Source: Lineus longissimus (lineage: Eukaryota; Nemertea; Pilidiophora; Heteronemertea; Lineidae). From it: a DNA stretch of 64,000 nucleotides. The position numbers were made by a program, and so were the translations under genes. The notes under the pieces are model-generated. The model saw only the letters and a program-made list of their open reading frames with translations. It was not told the origin of the DNA and did no database searches. The stretch spans positions 14,985,808 through 15,049,807 of the forward strand of contig NC_088315.1 of the NCBI RefSeq assembly GCF_910592395.1, written 5' to 3'. Positions 1 to 11,330 of this stretch are shown one piece after another. Numbering within the stretch: the stretch's first letter is position 1; each line of letters starts with the position of its first letter.

Positions 1-68
1 TCCTCGAAGAAAAATGAGACCTAGTTACTTCATTCTGACCGATAGTTTTAGCTCCAGTGCCACTTTTT

Positions 69-394
69 CTAATCAGTTGTTACCAATGAAATCGAAGAAA
101 TCGCGCACTCTTTCATAATTTGCCAAGGATGACGGGAAAGTCTGAAATATCCGTGATTGATCAGAGTTTTCATGCGTTTTTCGCGATTCAAACATATCTC
201 ACCTTCCACTTTCTGGCAATTGAACCACTCCGCCCCATCAACTGCATAACTTGGGAACATGTAAAATGATGTTTTCCTGGGGAGGCTGATGGCTGTGTCG
301 ACGTTTCGGTCATGTCTGCAGCAGAAACCAATGCTAACAGAAGGACCTTTCTTCTTCTTTTTTGAAATGTAGTTAACCGAGCCGGCACTGAAAC
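69..394 (-). CDS. Astacin-ApeC gene, exon 11 (ApeC, second half, stop)
   Basis: Acceptor CCGCGTTTCAG completes the Gly codon of the previous exon to give CPSG-F-S-A-G-S-V-N-Y. Then come five lysines, the diagnostic G-F-C-C-R, I-S-L-P, F-Y-M-F and C-Q-K-V-E-G blocks of ApeC, and a stop at 71-69. The acidic WDDED/Asn-rich block and LPDG usually found between the second WPxG and FCCR are missing and replaced by the lysine run. Confidence 0.82.
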
Positions 395-3300
395 CTGAAA
401 CGCGGATAAGACCTAAATTGATACGACGATCGTGTAATTTTATTAACTGGTGGCACAGGAAAATGGATATATAAAATGCCGTAGTGCAACTCATATTTAG
501 TGCGTATTTACTAAATACGAAGTTCAAATAGGAGTTAAATATTTATTTTTTAAGGAATGGAGAAGACCTTTCGAGGGAAAGGCCTGCGCACAGTATCTCT
601 TCTATTTAGTGCCTCCCTCGTATTTCTAGAACGATACTTCTGGTCATGAAATAAACATGCACGTCATGACCAATTTTTGCAACTTGTTGTTTTTAGTGAG
701 CTCGCGAATCAAGTATACGACCAACAAGCACAAGCGCTACAAATCACTTCTCCCTGTGTATACAATCAAGAATTTATAAAGACTATCATGATTCAATGTA
801 GAGAGAAGGGAATTTTGTACCTAATTGACTGTATGAGCAGAAGACAAAGATCTGGATTTTTTTAATCATTTGCTGGGTTTTTTTTGCATTTTTGTCGGAT
901 AAAAAACCCCTCAAAATGAGTAACTAACTATTGGATCACTTCTGCTCAGAATTTTTTTTATTATGTCATTCCTTCAAACACTGTTACTTTATTTATGCGT
1001 CTCTAAACGCACAACGTCTTGAAATAGCCACTTCCCAAGCTCAAGCAATTTTTATACCAGTGGAGTGATTAAAAAATATATTTTGATAATTGAGACCGAT
1101 CGCATGTGTATGCTAGTGAAAACACAAAGACTTTGAGCATTTTACGACACGACGTATTAAAGGTATTATTTACATGATACCTTACATGTTTAACACTTAC
1201 AACTCAACGCTAATTGCTTTGTGAAACTCAACAAAATAAAAATGAATAGGCCATTTTGTCCGGACAGTCCTTTCTCATACATAGGGCAACGATTCTTTAG
1301 TAAAACTTTTGTTTCTTTCATATAATGCACAAAACCGTTTGCACGCCTTGCTGTTGAGGTCATTTAAAGAGAACATTTGGTAGAATGCATACCTGATGGA
1401 CAATCTCCCACCTTAAACAGACAGTACTGTCCTGTTGGCCAAGTGTTCATCCCACGTTTTGAGGAAGATTTCTTCTCACAATAGGTGTATTTATTTGCAA
1501 GTTCCTTGTTCTTGAAGATCTTGAAGAAATCATGATCGACTTCTGTAAAGCCTTCCGGGCATGATGGTGCAAGTACTGCAAAATCACCTTCGGGCCAATC
1601 GACGGGGGAATCCCCTTGAAGAAGATAAAAGTTCTCATAGATAACAACATTGAAGCCCATCGATTCAAATAACACTTCTTTGTTAGTCTGAACACGTTTG
1701 TTTTTATAGCAGATGTGACTGGCCAGAAAATGACAATTTTCAAAATTGGTCATCCCAGAAATTTGGCCGACACAAATTTTTTTAACCGCTAATTTGGAAG
1801 AAAATAGTTGGACAAAAAGCATATTAGTAGAAGCAACTAATCTGGTTCCTATTGCACCAACTGTGAAATTATTTAAACTCGCAGTAACGCTAACTATTAA
1901 CTAATTGTTCTAGTTAAAAAAAAGAGTAGTAAAACGTAATTCAAAGCATTCATTGACACTGGTCCCGAGTTTCTATATCAATAGTTAAAGCTAATGATTT
2001 TACAGTTGGTTCATTAGGAACAACAAGGATGAGTCTGAATCATAGTTAGTGTTAATTTAAGATGCAATGGTTCAAAATTTCTATTTGATAGTTAAAGATA
2101 GTGCAATAGGAATTACAAATAATTCGGAATGATGGTTAGGGTTAAACGTTGTCATCTTTATAGTTAACAATACCATCTAAATATATCATTTTTTAAAGAG
2201 TGAATGCAACATGCAATAACAGTGAATAGAAAGTATAGATTCTTAACAACAACTGCATTTATCTGAAGGAGATGGTGCACTGCTCTTGTAAGAACTATGA
2301 ATGTTGGCGCAATCTATCGTCCGTCCGACACACAAACTGCGTAGTCAGGTTCTACTGGGTTAAAATATTGGCGACTGTTCTATCTTTTCGCATGGCCATA
2401 TCTTCGAGAGAAGATCATAATCTAAAACCCTGTGAAGTTGTTTCTTGATTGCAATAACGAAGGCGATTTTGCGATGGAAATTTGCCAAGCATGTGCAGCC
2501 ATCTCAGGTGAAGCTTTCGTAGGAATTGGCATGTGTTACTGGCTACTTAACCACAGACAGATGTATGCATGCACACGAACAAACAGTAAATGACTATTGA
2601 ATCCTTCATTGGATATACATATACCCCGGCTAAGTTAAAATTGAGTATAGACTATGAGGTTCATGATGCTCTTAAACCATCACCTTTACCTACCAGATGG
2701 TTTGTAGATCTTCTGGCAGCGTTCGCCTCCAAGGCCATTAGGACACAGACATCGACACTGCTGCTCAACGTAAGCAAGGTAGCCGTCGTTTTCACACTCC
2801 AAAGTCGAATCGGAACACATGTTCTCTGAAAAGAAATTAGTTGTATTTTTGTCGTGACAAGAAGAGTGTCACTCATCCGTTAAACTGGGGCTGCATTAGG
2901 GTATTAACATTTATTTAATATTACTAGCTATCAAATATTAAACAATATTATCATTGCTTTACTTTTCTACCTCACAAGCGATCCCATAAGATTTTGGTAG
3001 TCTCCGCATTTCAGCAGACATATAAAAGCTAATCCCATACGAGTACTTGCAACTGCATATTGCAACTACATAAAGAAAACTCAGTTGACGTTACAAACTG
3101 CCAAATTTATTAGATAAGTAAAAGAGACAGTCTCTCTTGAGCCCCATTTGGAACATTCTGCTTTTTGTTCATGACCACGTCATTGCTGTGTGAACGATCG
3201 AACGAAATCTTCCGGGTACCTTTACAATTGTAATTGAGATTGATCGCTTTGATATCGTAGAAGGAAGCCCCATAGAAACCCTTGCCAAGGTCCTTCAAAG

Positions 3301-6300
3301 GAATGTCCTCTGTGTCGTGCGGCAGCAGTACTGGTAGTCCTTTGCGCTAGGCAGAAGAGAATTAGCACCAATTAAAAACAATTCTTGTTCGGTAGCAAAC
3401 TGTTTTGGTAAATGTATCTGTATACGCGCTGGTCACCCTTCCAAGTGATGACCGCGGTCAACGCCTGGAGGCAACGCGTCAACCATTCGATCATATTGGA
3501 ATTCCTCCATGGCTTGCGGGTTAAGCCATGCCATATAACTTGGGGAACAGTATATCATGTATTGTGTTCGAGCTCCGGTGTGACAGCGGATATGTCCCCC
3601 TGGAGTCATAGTCCGGTAGCATTGTATTTGACCAATTAAGCAGCATGATCTATTGTACCGCTAACCCTAACCAAAACATTTAGCAATGCGGGCTATTGTT
3701 ACACGGACTATCAGCCCTAGGACTACTATCCCCGCCACACCGTTATGAAAATTCTCGCCGCGGCACGGTGACTGCACACCAAAAGATGCCGTTGCGCCCT
3801 CTCTCCTGATTATATATGACTACATATGTACACATCAACCTTTATCAGTCATTCAATTTTGTCTGGTATCGAGACTCTAATCCTTGACAAGGATTCCAGT
3901 TATTTGGATGAACATTGTTTTGCTATATTCCAATAAAGATATACAAAGGTGGACTACAATGTTTCTTTTGAATCATTCTCAGTTCATGTTCCCACTATAT
4001 TATTTACATCGCTCCGACCTTACGCTGCAATAATGTGCAACAAAATAAATCTCTCGGACGCGGGTGACACAGATAATTGCTGGTTTCTGTTGATCGCAGC
4101 CATCATCGATTCGTGTAAATAAAGAACATCGAAATATTTATCAACCTCTCGGACGTTTTTGCTATTCCCAAAACAATGAAAATACACGTCGTCTTGGCTG
4201 TGAGCCATTCTGTTGATTCCACAGGGCGATCTTTACACAGTTCTTACCATGAAATTATATTGCAAAACTGAGGAGAGGTCATAAGGAACACTCATCTCAT
4301 ATGATTTCTTCTTGTAGCTACTGATCGACCCTGAAATTGAAAGAGTTCTTGAAAAAAAATTGTTTGTATGACTGTTGTTGATGCCCTTTAGCGTGCCGAT
4401 GTCATCCGAGTTGGTTCTAGAACTTGCGGACTTCAATTCACGTTACCCGATTGACTGTACTGTTTGACACGATTTTTCACGACTACAAGACCAACTCGCG
4501 CTGGTCCCGACTAATGAAGACCAGTCAAGTCATCAAGTTTATCTGCGAAGACACATGTCATGTGGTCCTGAAGCTTTAAATACCTAACAATGTTACGCAT
4601 GATAAAACATGATTTAACATATTTGGACAATGTAGCAATGAACATGACCCATATGGGCGGAGCCTATTCGCTCTTCAGTAATGCATGTTTTGATACGAAA
4701 AAACTTCGGCAATCATGTTATTTACTATGTATTCAATTAAAAGTGTACAAGGGGAAGGAGTCAGACCTGTAACATGACTCTAATAATTTAATTTTGTTTT
4801 TTATCAAATGTTAACAATAAAGGCTTACTTACCGTCACCAAGATTGTGCTCAAAGAATCTGATGGTCTTATCTCTGTCTTGCCTGCATTGTTCATGCATT
4901 AGACCCAGCGCGTGGCCTATTTCGTGCCTTGCTTTCTGAAATTAGAGCAAATAAACACTTTTTGTTTCATTTTGTCATCAAATCATTCGTTTCTTCTTGC
5001 AATTTTTTTTCGTGAAGATTTGTCCGCTCTGGCATGTCTTGTTTTGAATTAATTTTTAAACTAAGCATGCATAAGGCAGAATTTACATAATATTCACGTT
5101 TTCACAATTCAACGTGTCACTTTTCAATTGCCATGCGTGACATGAAAACCGAACAAGAATTTGTTAATCAACTAATACGAAGCGTTACCCCGGTTTACAG
5201 TTTACATTTTTACATGCAATGTGTACACCTTCACGTGTGATGCGTGATATGAAGAACAAACAAGTCATTAAATTGTAGGTAGCTGGAAGGCAAATGGTAT
5301 TTTATGCAGTCTTGCTTGGCATACAGTTTACGCCTGAGGAAAGAGGAATGTATGAATTTAGGACGAGTTTACATCGAGTTCATGTTTTCATATGTGGATT
5401 GTTACTTTTCACGTGGCACTAAGCATGTTAAGAAGTACTTGATTTAAAGTAAATATAACTTACCGAACCACTACAAGTCGATATTTTGTTCTCACGACCT
5501 TCATCGGTCTTACCAACATTTCCGACGAGAGAGGAGCATCTAAAGTAGAAATCACGTGATGTCATTACAAAAGCCAGGAATGCATTTCAGGCTAAACATC
5601 TGTACCAACCTTATTTCCCATACGACAGAGCTTCAACGGTCGAAATTAGAATAAATCTGGGTTTTTCTCGGTCAAATCTGTGAAACAAATAAGGGAGCAA
5701 CCAAGAATTCACTTGTTTCCTATAAGTTCTTCAGTGAGGCAACCGAAATTCAAGAGCTTCTACGAAATTTAAGAGCTTCTATTCCTTAGTTGACCCATGA
5801 TTTATTCAGCGTCAATACGAATCCGGTATCCCATGACGATCCCTGCTAAGTTCCAATGTTTTCTACCGACATTTTTCGGCGACCAGTTGAGGAAATCATT
5901 ATTGAATATTGACCTTAGAGGCGCCATTTCGTTTCTTACAACACCTCTAGTACTAGGTAGTTGCCACCATCTTAAAAAGCAGTACCGCGGATGTGGAAAA
6001 GGAAAGAATTTTTCGATTTGCAAAGAGGCTATCCCATCACCACTATACATGCTTCCCGAAATTGGTGGCTTGCATTGGAATTAACTTTTTCCCCTTTGTC
6101 CGTCATTAAAGGCAGTCAAGTGTGTTGGTCAACCATGACTATCTCCTTTGTCCCTACACCATAAGGCCTAGTTTCCCCTTATGGCATCACTATTTCGGAC
6201 ACCCAGCGCCCCATTTCTGGAAAGGTGTATAAAGGCTGCCCTACGCGGCATAGTTCTCCATAAAATTACCCGAAAACACACCGAAAAGTGTCGGGTTTTA

Positions 6301-9300
6301 TTAACAGAGGTCATGTTATTGTTATTTAGAGATAAAATAAAACGTTTTATGAAAGAAGCTGGCACTTATATATAGTATACATGTAGGTCTGAATAAGACT
6401 TACAGTCTAAACTGGTGACGTAGTAGATGACGTAGGATTATCAAAAACCTGAATCTCTGGATGCCGATATCCAAGATGGCGGCAAATGATCAATTCCAGT
6501 GTCTAAAATTTAATATAAATTTCGTCACTTTGCGAGATTGATCATGAACATACAATAACTCACCCTCCATAATCGCCGAATATAAGTCTGTTGTTGTGGC
6601 CGAGGTCATATTCATCTTTGGAACCCGAGGTCCAAGGCACGAATTTTACGCAGGTTCTGTCCTCGTAGTAACTCATCATGGTCCTGATGCGAATCCGGGC
6701 GACATCGCCTGAAAAGTTAGATTACTCTAATGTGATGCAGTGGACGGAAATAACATGTAGTACAATTCTGTCACCGATGTTGATGAGCCTCTAGACTTCC
6801 TTTTTATCATTATGAACATTTGTTAGTTCTATTATAATTGGCTGTATATTCCGGATGATTTACGGTTTTACCAAATCCAAATTTGGTGTAATTCATTGCT
6901 GGTTGTCACAGAGGGTTTTTGGGATTGGTAAAGTTAGCTCTAGCCGTCACACTTGCTGTGATGAAATACCCCAGTTTTGACAAGACCCGCTTTGAATTTC
7001 TTTCGTAAAGGCCCTCTACAAGGATGCATTTGAAACATCCGCATGAAATGCGTGTAATCGCATATTATTGGCATATCATCTACATGTATAACTTGCTGAC
7101 CAAACTGAATGTGTGTATTCTGACCAAATGCACAGTACGATACTTCTCGAGAAAGAGATATCTAAAACTGTAAACTCTAAAATTAGTTGTTGATAAAATG
7201 ATTTAAGTTTTTTCTGTTGATTCAAATGACATATCCGGTGATCACTTTGCAAATTTTTATTGGATAAACCTCTGTCACGGATCTATTGACGATGTGACTA
7301 AAAAAAGTGTCATTAATTATTGAATAAAAATGATATCAGTGTATATTAGGAATATTTTGATGGGCCATATTTATGCTTAGTCGCGTAATACTTTATTAAA
7401 TTAGTTTTTATTATGTTCCAGCCGTTATGCGTGTTTCAGGGTCATTGTTGCTATTCAGTCTGGAAAATGAGGTCCTGTGACACGGAGCATGCGTGATAGA
7501 AAAATAAAGATTCATGCGTTTGGAATTTTGGAGATTTAAGGGATTCTGAGAGAAAGACAGACTCGTGATGCACGTCTACGGGCATGTACGTTTCTAACTC
7601 ATGTCATTAGAGAGCTCGAGATCCGCAAAATTTGCTAAAAAAATAGCGCATTTGTATGGCGAGGTGTAATTGGTCACAAGGCACTGGTGGAATCGAATCC
7701 GCATTTAAATACATTATACTTCGTCACATAAGTTGAGTTTTTTTCAAGTCATTTTTTCTATACGTTCCAATGTACGCGAATGCGCATAAGTAAACATTTA
7801 TATACGTATAAATTTTGCTATAAGTTGCGGATATCAAACTCGCTATTGTTTTATTAGTGGCCCTTCTGCAAAGTTGTCCAATTACTTATCGTGACATATT
7901 CAACGATTATGTTATGTATTATCAAATCGAAGTGGCTATGTACACAGCAGAATTCTGTGTACGCAGGAACAAGTTGGTTGCATGCACAGCAGAGGCGAAT
8001 TAACATAACCACGTCATCAATGACGTCAGCTGGAGAAAAAATGGTGGCGGTGGCGTTGGAAGAACTCCCCGCTTTCCTTCAAGTTGGGGCAAATTCTCAT
8101 CCTTTCCTGCCTTCCAAACAGCTCTCTTTCCGTATCAGGAGCAACACAACGTTGCCTTTGTAATACGGCACTCTAGACAAACAAGAAAGAATCTTAAAAA
8201 ATTATGGGAAAATTCCACGGCACTTGAAGTACGCGTATGTGAAGTACCACTGCAAGCCTGGTGGAAACACACCAGCCGAAGCCCCGATTTTTCGATGGCA
8301 TGTGTGCTAATATGACCAAAACAATTTTCTCTAGCCAGCTAAGTCTGCTGTGTACTCTAGACAATGCGCGTGCCTGTACATTGTATACACAGCCAGTTGT
8401 GTATTCAAGAGAAAATGTTGCTAGGATTCACTACAGCAGGTAGCATAAAATCGGAGGCATGGCTTTATAATGAGCCCAATGAATATTAATATAGAACGCT
8501 GTGAACATAAAACTACTGTCTGTTGCATACACAGCATACACAGCATGCTGTGTACATATCCTCTTCCTTATCAAATGTTTAGACTTTTCAATTATTTCAC
8601 CTTGTCCGACTTCCTAGAGCCGACAATCTGGCTGTCTGCGGTGTGCTGCATCGTGTTTGGGTCGTCAGATACCAACCCTTGGTTCTTACATGGAAATTAA
8701 GTCACTCAACCGAATGCGTTAGTCGCCTACACTTTCTACAGCGTTGGAACAGAATTTCCTCTCACATAATACTGTCAAGGGATTTGTTTGTTACTTACTT
8801 TCCTTGTACGCCGCATCCTCCTCCCCCTCATCAAAAACGTAGGTTACAATTGCTTTGTCCCAAAGACTTATCCTCCTTCTGGCCAGTGAAATATACTGTA
8901 AACGAAGATCAGCGAAGTATAATTATGACTCCATTCTTGCTGCAAATTCAAAAACCGAACTAATGAATTTCAAAATACATTTATCTGTATTTAAGTATCT
9001 GCATGGATGTGAAACTACCTTTATAACACTCGTAAAAATAAAGGTTTTTGTGCTTTAAAATACATTTAAACATTTTTCGACCTGAACTTTATGGACCCCT
9101 TAGGTTTTTTAGGAAAAACCCTAGCGGATTGTGCCAGTTGTCGGAAAACCTGGGGTGCATATTTTTGTTGGCCAGAAAATCTGTGAAGGTCTTTCAACAG
9201 CTCAAAACCTTTATTTCTAAGTGTGTAACTTATAAACGCGCAACACAAAATACGATATTAGCCGAGCTTGTAACCTATTCACCTACTCACCGATTCTTTA

Positions 9301-9736
9301 TCTATCAGAAGCCTGTCATCTGTAATGGAAAAGGGTTCAGCTGAGTCATGGATGAGGAAACTGCTAGCAATCTACCACACTTGCCGGCTTCATATCTCAC
9401 GCTGTGTGACGTTTCATTTGTACGTGAGGTTGGCACGACAATGTTCTCAAGTTCAGTAGCTATACTGAAGGATTTCAAAACGTCTCCGTCTGAGAATAAA
9501 GAATTTGATGACAAATAAGTTGGGTAGATTTTCATCAAACACCCTATGTTCACATTCAATCTTTCTGATCGTAGTTCTACTCCGAATACTCGCCCAATAT
9601 TGTGCATTTTACGTCTAGTTTCATAAAATGATTTGTTCCCCCTTCACAAATATGGTTTCCTAAGCTTACCACTTCTGACGATGATCACAGTTAAGACGGC
9701 ACAGCAATACCAACATGACCAATTAAGAGTCTTCAT
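69..9736 (-). CDS. Secreted astacin metalloprotease with EGF-like and ApeC domains (11 exons)
   Basis: Joined exons 9736-9670, 9489-9401, 8895-8799, 6708-6564, 5539-5464, 4935-4833, 4330-4248, 3346-3220, 2825-2694, 1614-1393 and 394-69 give 488 residues. All ten introns are GT-AG and all phases agree. Order: signal peptide 1-22; short pro-region 23-60 ending in Arg58-60; astacin catalytic domain 61-261; six-cysteine EGF-like domain 266-299; ApeC domain from 313 to the end. Zinc site HEIGHALGLMHE has ligands His162, His166, His172 and catalytic Glu163. Cys104/Cys261 and Cys134/Cys155 match the two family disulfides. Astacins are secreted zinc endopeptidases; ApeC domains occur in apextrin-type invertebrate proteins, some of which bind bacterial cell wall. 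Role in matrix processing or immunity is inference. Odd: the Met-turn is SVLQY instead of SVMHY. The 3' UTR lies outside the window. Confidence 0.9.
1393..1614 (-). CDS. Astacin-ApeC gene, exon 10 (ApeC, first half)
   Basis: Acceptor ATCTTCTTCAAG, donor GTATGC, phase 1 in and phase 1 out. Contains W-P-E-G-D-F then S-C-P-E-G-F, later Y-C-E-K, W-P-T-G-Q-Y-C-L-F-K and D-C-P-S-G. This double WPxG / CPxGF pattern with FCxK between is the hallmark of the ApeC (apextrin C-terminal) domain. Confidence 0.85.
2694..2825 (-). CDS. Astacin-ApeC gene, exon 9 (EGF-like domain)
   Basis: Acceptor TTTCTTTTCAG, donor GTAGGT, phase 1 in and phase 1 out, typical of a shuffled EGF exon. Six cysteines at 266, 273, 286, 288, 290 and 299 with a Cys-Pro-Asn-Gly-Leu-Gly-Gly-Glu-Arg-Cys end fit an EGF-like fold. 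A second possible donor four bases downstream was rejected because it breaks the frame of the next exon. Confidence 0.9.
3220..3346 (-). CDS. Astacin-ApeC gene, exon 8 (end of protease)
   Basis: Acceptor TCTGCCTAG, donor GTACCC, phase 0 in and phase 1 out. Encodes residues 221-262. The stretch SFYDIKAINLNYNC matches the classic astacin C-terminal end (S-x-x-D-I-x-x-I-N-x-x-Y-x-C), and Cys261 pairs with Cys104 in the family. Confidence 0.95.
4248..4330 (-). CDS. Astacin-ApeC gene, exon 7 (Met-turn region)
   Basis: Acceptor CAATTTCAG, donor GTAAGA, phase 1 in and phase 0 out. Encodes P-Y-D-L-S-S-V-L-Q-Y-N-F, which aligns with the astacin PYDYxSVMHY Met-turn. Leu215 replaces the Met-turn methionine and Gln216 replaces the following His; Tyr217, the fifth zinc ligand position of the family, is kept. 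Confidence 0.93.
4833..4935 (-). CDS. Astacin-ApeC gene, exon 6 (zinc-binding motif)
   Basis: Acceptor CTAATTTCAG, donor GTAAGT, phase 0 in and phase 1 out. Encodes HEIGHALGLMHEQCRQDRDK, an almost perfect copy of the astacin HExxHxxGxxHExxRxDRD signature. An extra cysteine (Cys175) lies between the motif and RxDRD. Confidence 0.97.
5464..5539 (-). CDS. Astacin-ApeC gene, exon 5
   Basis: Acceptor TCTACTTTAG, donor GTAAGT, phase 2 in and phase 0 out. Encodes C-S-S-L-V-G-N-V-G-K through C-S-G-S, matching the astacin CxSxVGRxGGxQxISLxxxC block that directly precedes the zinc motif. Cys134 and Cys155 form the expected short-range pair. Confidence 0.93.
6564..6708 (-). CDS. Astacin-ApeC gene, exon 4
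   Basis: Acceptor CTTTTCAG, donor GTGAGT, phase 1 in and phase 2 out. Carries the astacin block with Met-Met, Glu, Thr-Cys-Val-Lys-Phe and Pro (family pattern A-M-x-x-I/Y-E-x-x-T-C-I-x-F), ending Gly-Asp-Tyr-Gly before the conserved cysteine. Cys104 is the first disulfide cysteine. Confidence 0.92.
6934..7300. repeat. Dispersed repeat family R1, diverged copy (intronic)
   Basis: Contains a diverged form of the block tagccgtcacacttgctg then taaaggccctctacaaggatgca, followed by an A/T-rich tail. The same succession occurs at 10849, 11049, 12465 and 47893. It lies between exons 3 and 4 of the astacin-ApeC gene. Confidence 0.6.
8799..8895 (-). CDS. Astacin-ApeC gene, exon 3 (activation site, start of protease)
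   Basis: Acceptor TTTACAG, donor GTAAGT, phase 0 in and phase 1 out. Encodes residues 53-84 plus one base. Arg58-Arg59-Arg60 is a plausible proprotein-convertase cut before the mature domain. The stretch LWDKAIVTYVFDEG corresponds to the conserved astacin start (LWPxGxVPYxF), with the usual WP replaced by WD and the PY by TY. Confidence 0.8.
9401..9489 (-). CDS. Astacin-ApeC gene, exon 2 (pro-region)
   Basis: Acceptor TTTATTCTCAG, donor GTGAGA, phase 1 in and phase 0 out. Encodes residues 23-52. It starts D-G-D-V, which may stand in for the FxGD aspartate switch that keeps astacin zymogens inactive, and contains one Asn-Glu-Thr glycosylation sequon (Asn47). The least certain exon, since pro-regions are poorly conserved; the phases support it. 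Confidence 0.65.
9670..9736 (-). CDS. Astacin-ApeC gene, exon 1 (signal peptide)
   Basis: ATG at 9736-9734 opens a 22-residue hydrophobic leader (MKTLNWSCWYCCAVLTVIIV) and ends in phase 1 at donor GTAAGC. The start was chosen because this exon supplies a signal peptide and joins the next exon in the required phase. No TATA box or other promoter element could be assigned upstream with confidence. Confidence 0.8.
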
Positions 9737-10848
9737 TCTGAAACGTTGGAAACATTTATTAAACAGGCAGATAACTCTTGATCATTGGCATGTGTGAGTC
9801 ATGAAAACTTAGGCCAAGGCTTGGAATACAACGTCGTTGTATATCTAACATGTCTAAGCAATAAGGGATATCAGTAAATGAAAATTTTAATGGTCCTGGG
9901 CAAACCGTATTGGGAGACCAGTGATTGTAATTAAGGAAAAAAAATTGGTTCTCAAGTCCCGTTTTATCCGGACTTTCTTTCCTGGGATCACCTACCTTGG
10001 GAAATTGACGATCAATTTACAGAGTTGGGTCTGCAGCAGTTCTATTTGTTTATTGGCCGGCTGTGATGATGACTATTCGAGCTTTTAAATGGAATACTGA
10101 CGTGGTCTTTTGCTGTTTTTGGAATGAGGAGACTACCTTGAAATTATGGAGACCAAGCTGTTTACTCGTAGTTTTGGTCTGTTACACAATTCACAAACCC
10201 GATACCCTTTGCAAAACAACATCGGCCGGCTAAACCTGGCGATTATATAATGTTTTACTTGTCAATAAAGTTCAATATATATTCCAAAACATCACCGCGG
10301 AGATGTGGTCATCCTTTAAACAGCAACGTGATAGGCAATAGCTTTTTGACATATTTTCAAGAATTGTGCAAATAAGCAATTTATACATATGTAAAATGGC
10401 TGTAGAAATGGAGATTGTGTCAGTGACATGTGGTTCGTTCATGTCCTTCGGTTTCCATGAAGCTGCGGCGTAGATTTTACCGATAAGCACCGGCATATCG
10501 CGACCTCAATTATGGACCCGTGGAGGAGTACTCGTTTTAAGGGTGAGAAAAGATGACCAAATAATATTGGAGGACAATGGCAATGTAACCTGATTGTCAG
10601 TTCAGACGACTTCTTTGCAGACAATCGTTTAGACGTCCACCCAAAAACCGAATTCGGATTCGATCGGATCCGCCCCGATTTCAAACCGGATGTGGTTTCA
10701 ATCTTATGTATACGTTTACTCTAACAGAAGGCTTTAAATACTATCCAAATACTATCACCCTTAGTCTTTTTAATCAGAAATATAGATTGGAATACTTTAT
10801 GGGTGATTTTAAATATAGTAAGGCACTTTTTCCTCGGATAGGTTTGAT
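9737..10848. other. Non-coding stretch upstream of the astacin-ApeC gene
   Basis: No exon, conserved motif or transposon end was recognised here. It should contain the promoter of the minus-strand astacin-ApeC gene, but no TATA, CCAAT or initiator element stands out enough to call. Confidence 0.5.
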
Positions 10849-11330
10849 ATAATTTGCTCAAGCCGTCACACACTTGCTCTGAGATAACACATTGGTAACA
10901 GACGGCTTAAATTTCTACGATAAATGGTTAATAAGAAGTAGACCCGCATTATTATAAATTATCCTGGTCTTGAGGCTTCATCAAAACTTGAGTTATTTTG
11001 ACAATCATCACAGGCATATTACATATGATTTCTCTTCTGTGGATGATCGGTATAATTATTACAAGCCGTCACACACTCGCTCTGGGGTGACATTTTATTT
11101 TCGGCAGCACCTGCTGATATCTTTTATGTAAGGGCCGTGTACAAAACTATAGGAAGCATTAGAATCATCAGTACAAGTATCCTTCAGCTGTTGCCAGGAT
11201 TGGTGAACATTTTATCGAAATACATTAGAAGATACAAATTGAAATCGTGATGTCCGAAAACTATACACTTTAGATAAGAACGTTTCATTTCATGACGCGT
11301 ATTTAAACAAATTACATGTATAAGGACTTA
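10849..11330. repeat. Dispersed repeat family R1, two adjacent copies
   Basis: The start block ataatttgctcaagccgtca (10853) recurs as tacaagccgtcacacactcg at 11055. The second copy continues with ttcggcagcacctgctgata and gtaagggccgtgtacaaaac. No protein or RNA-gene signature was recognised. Copies also lie at 6934, 12465 and 47893. Confidence 0.7.

Noticed and set aside
1447-1743. 98-residue minus-strand open frame overlapping ApeC exon 10
   Set aside because: A shadow in another frame; the frame with WPxG and CPxGF motifs and matching splice sites is the real one.
8643-8963. 106-residue plus-strand open frame
   Set aside because: It lies antisense over astacin exon 3, has no domain or composition signal, and is explained by chance.
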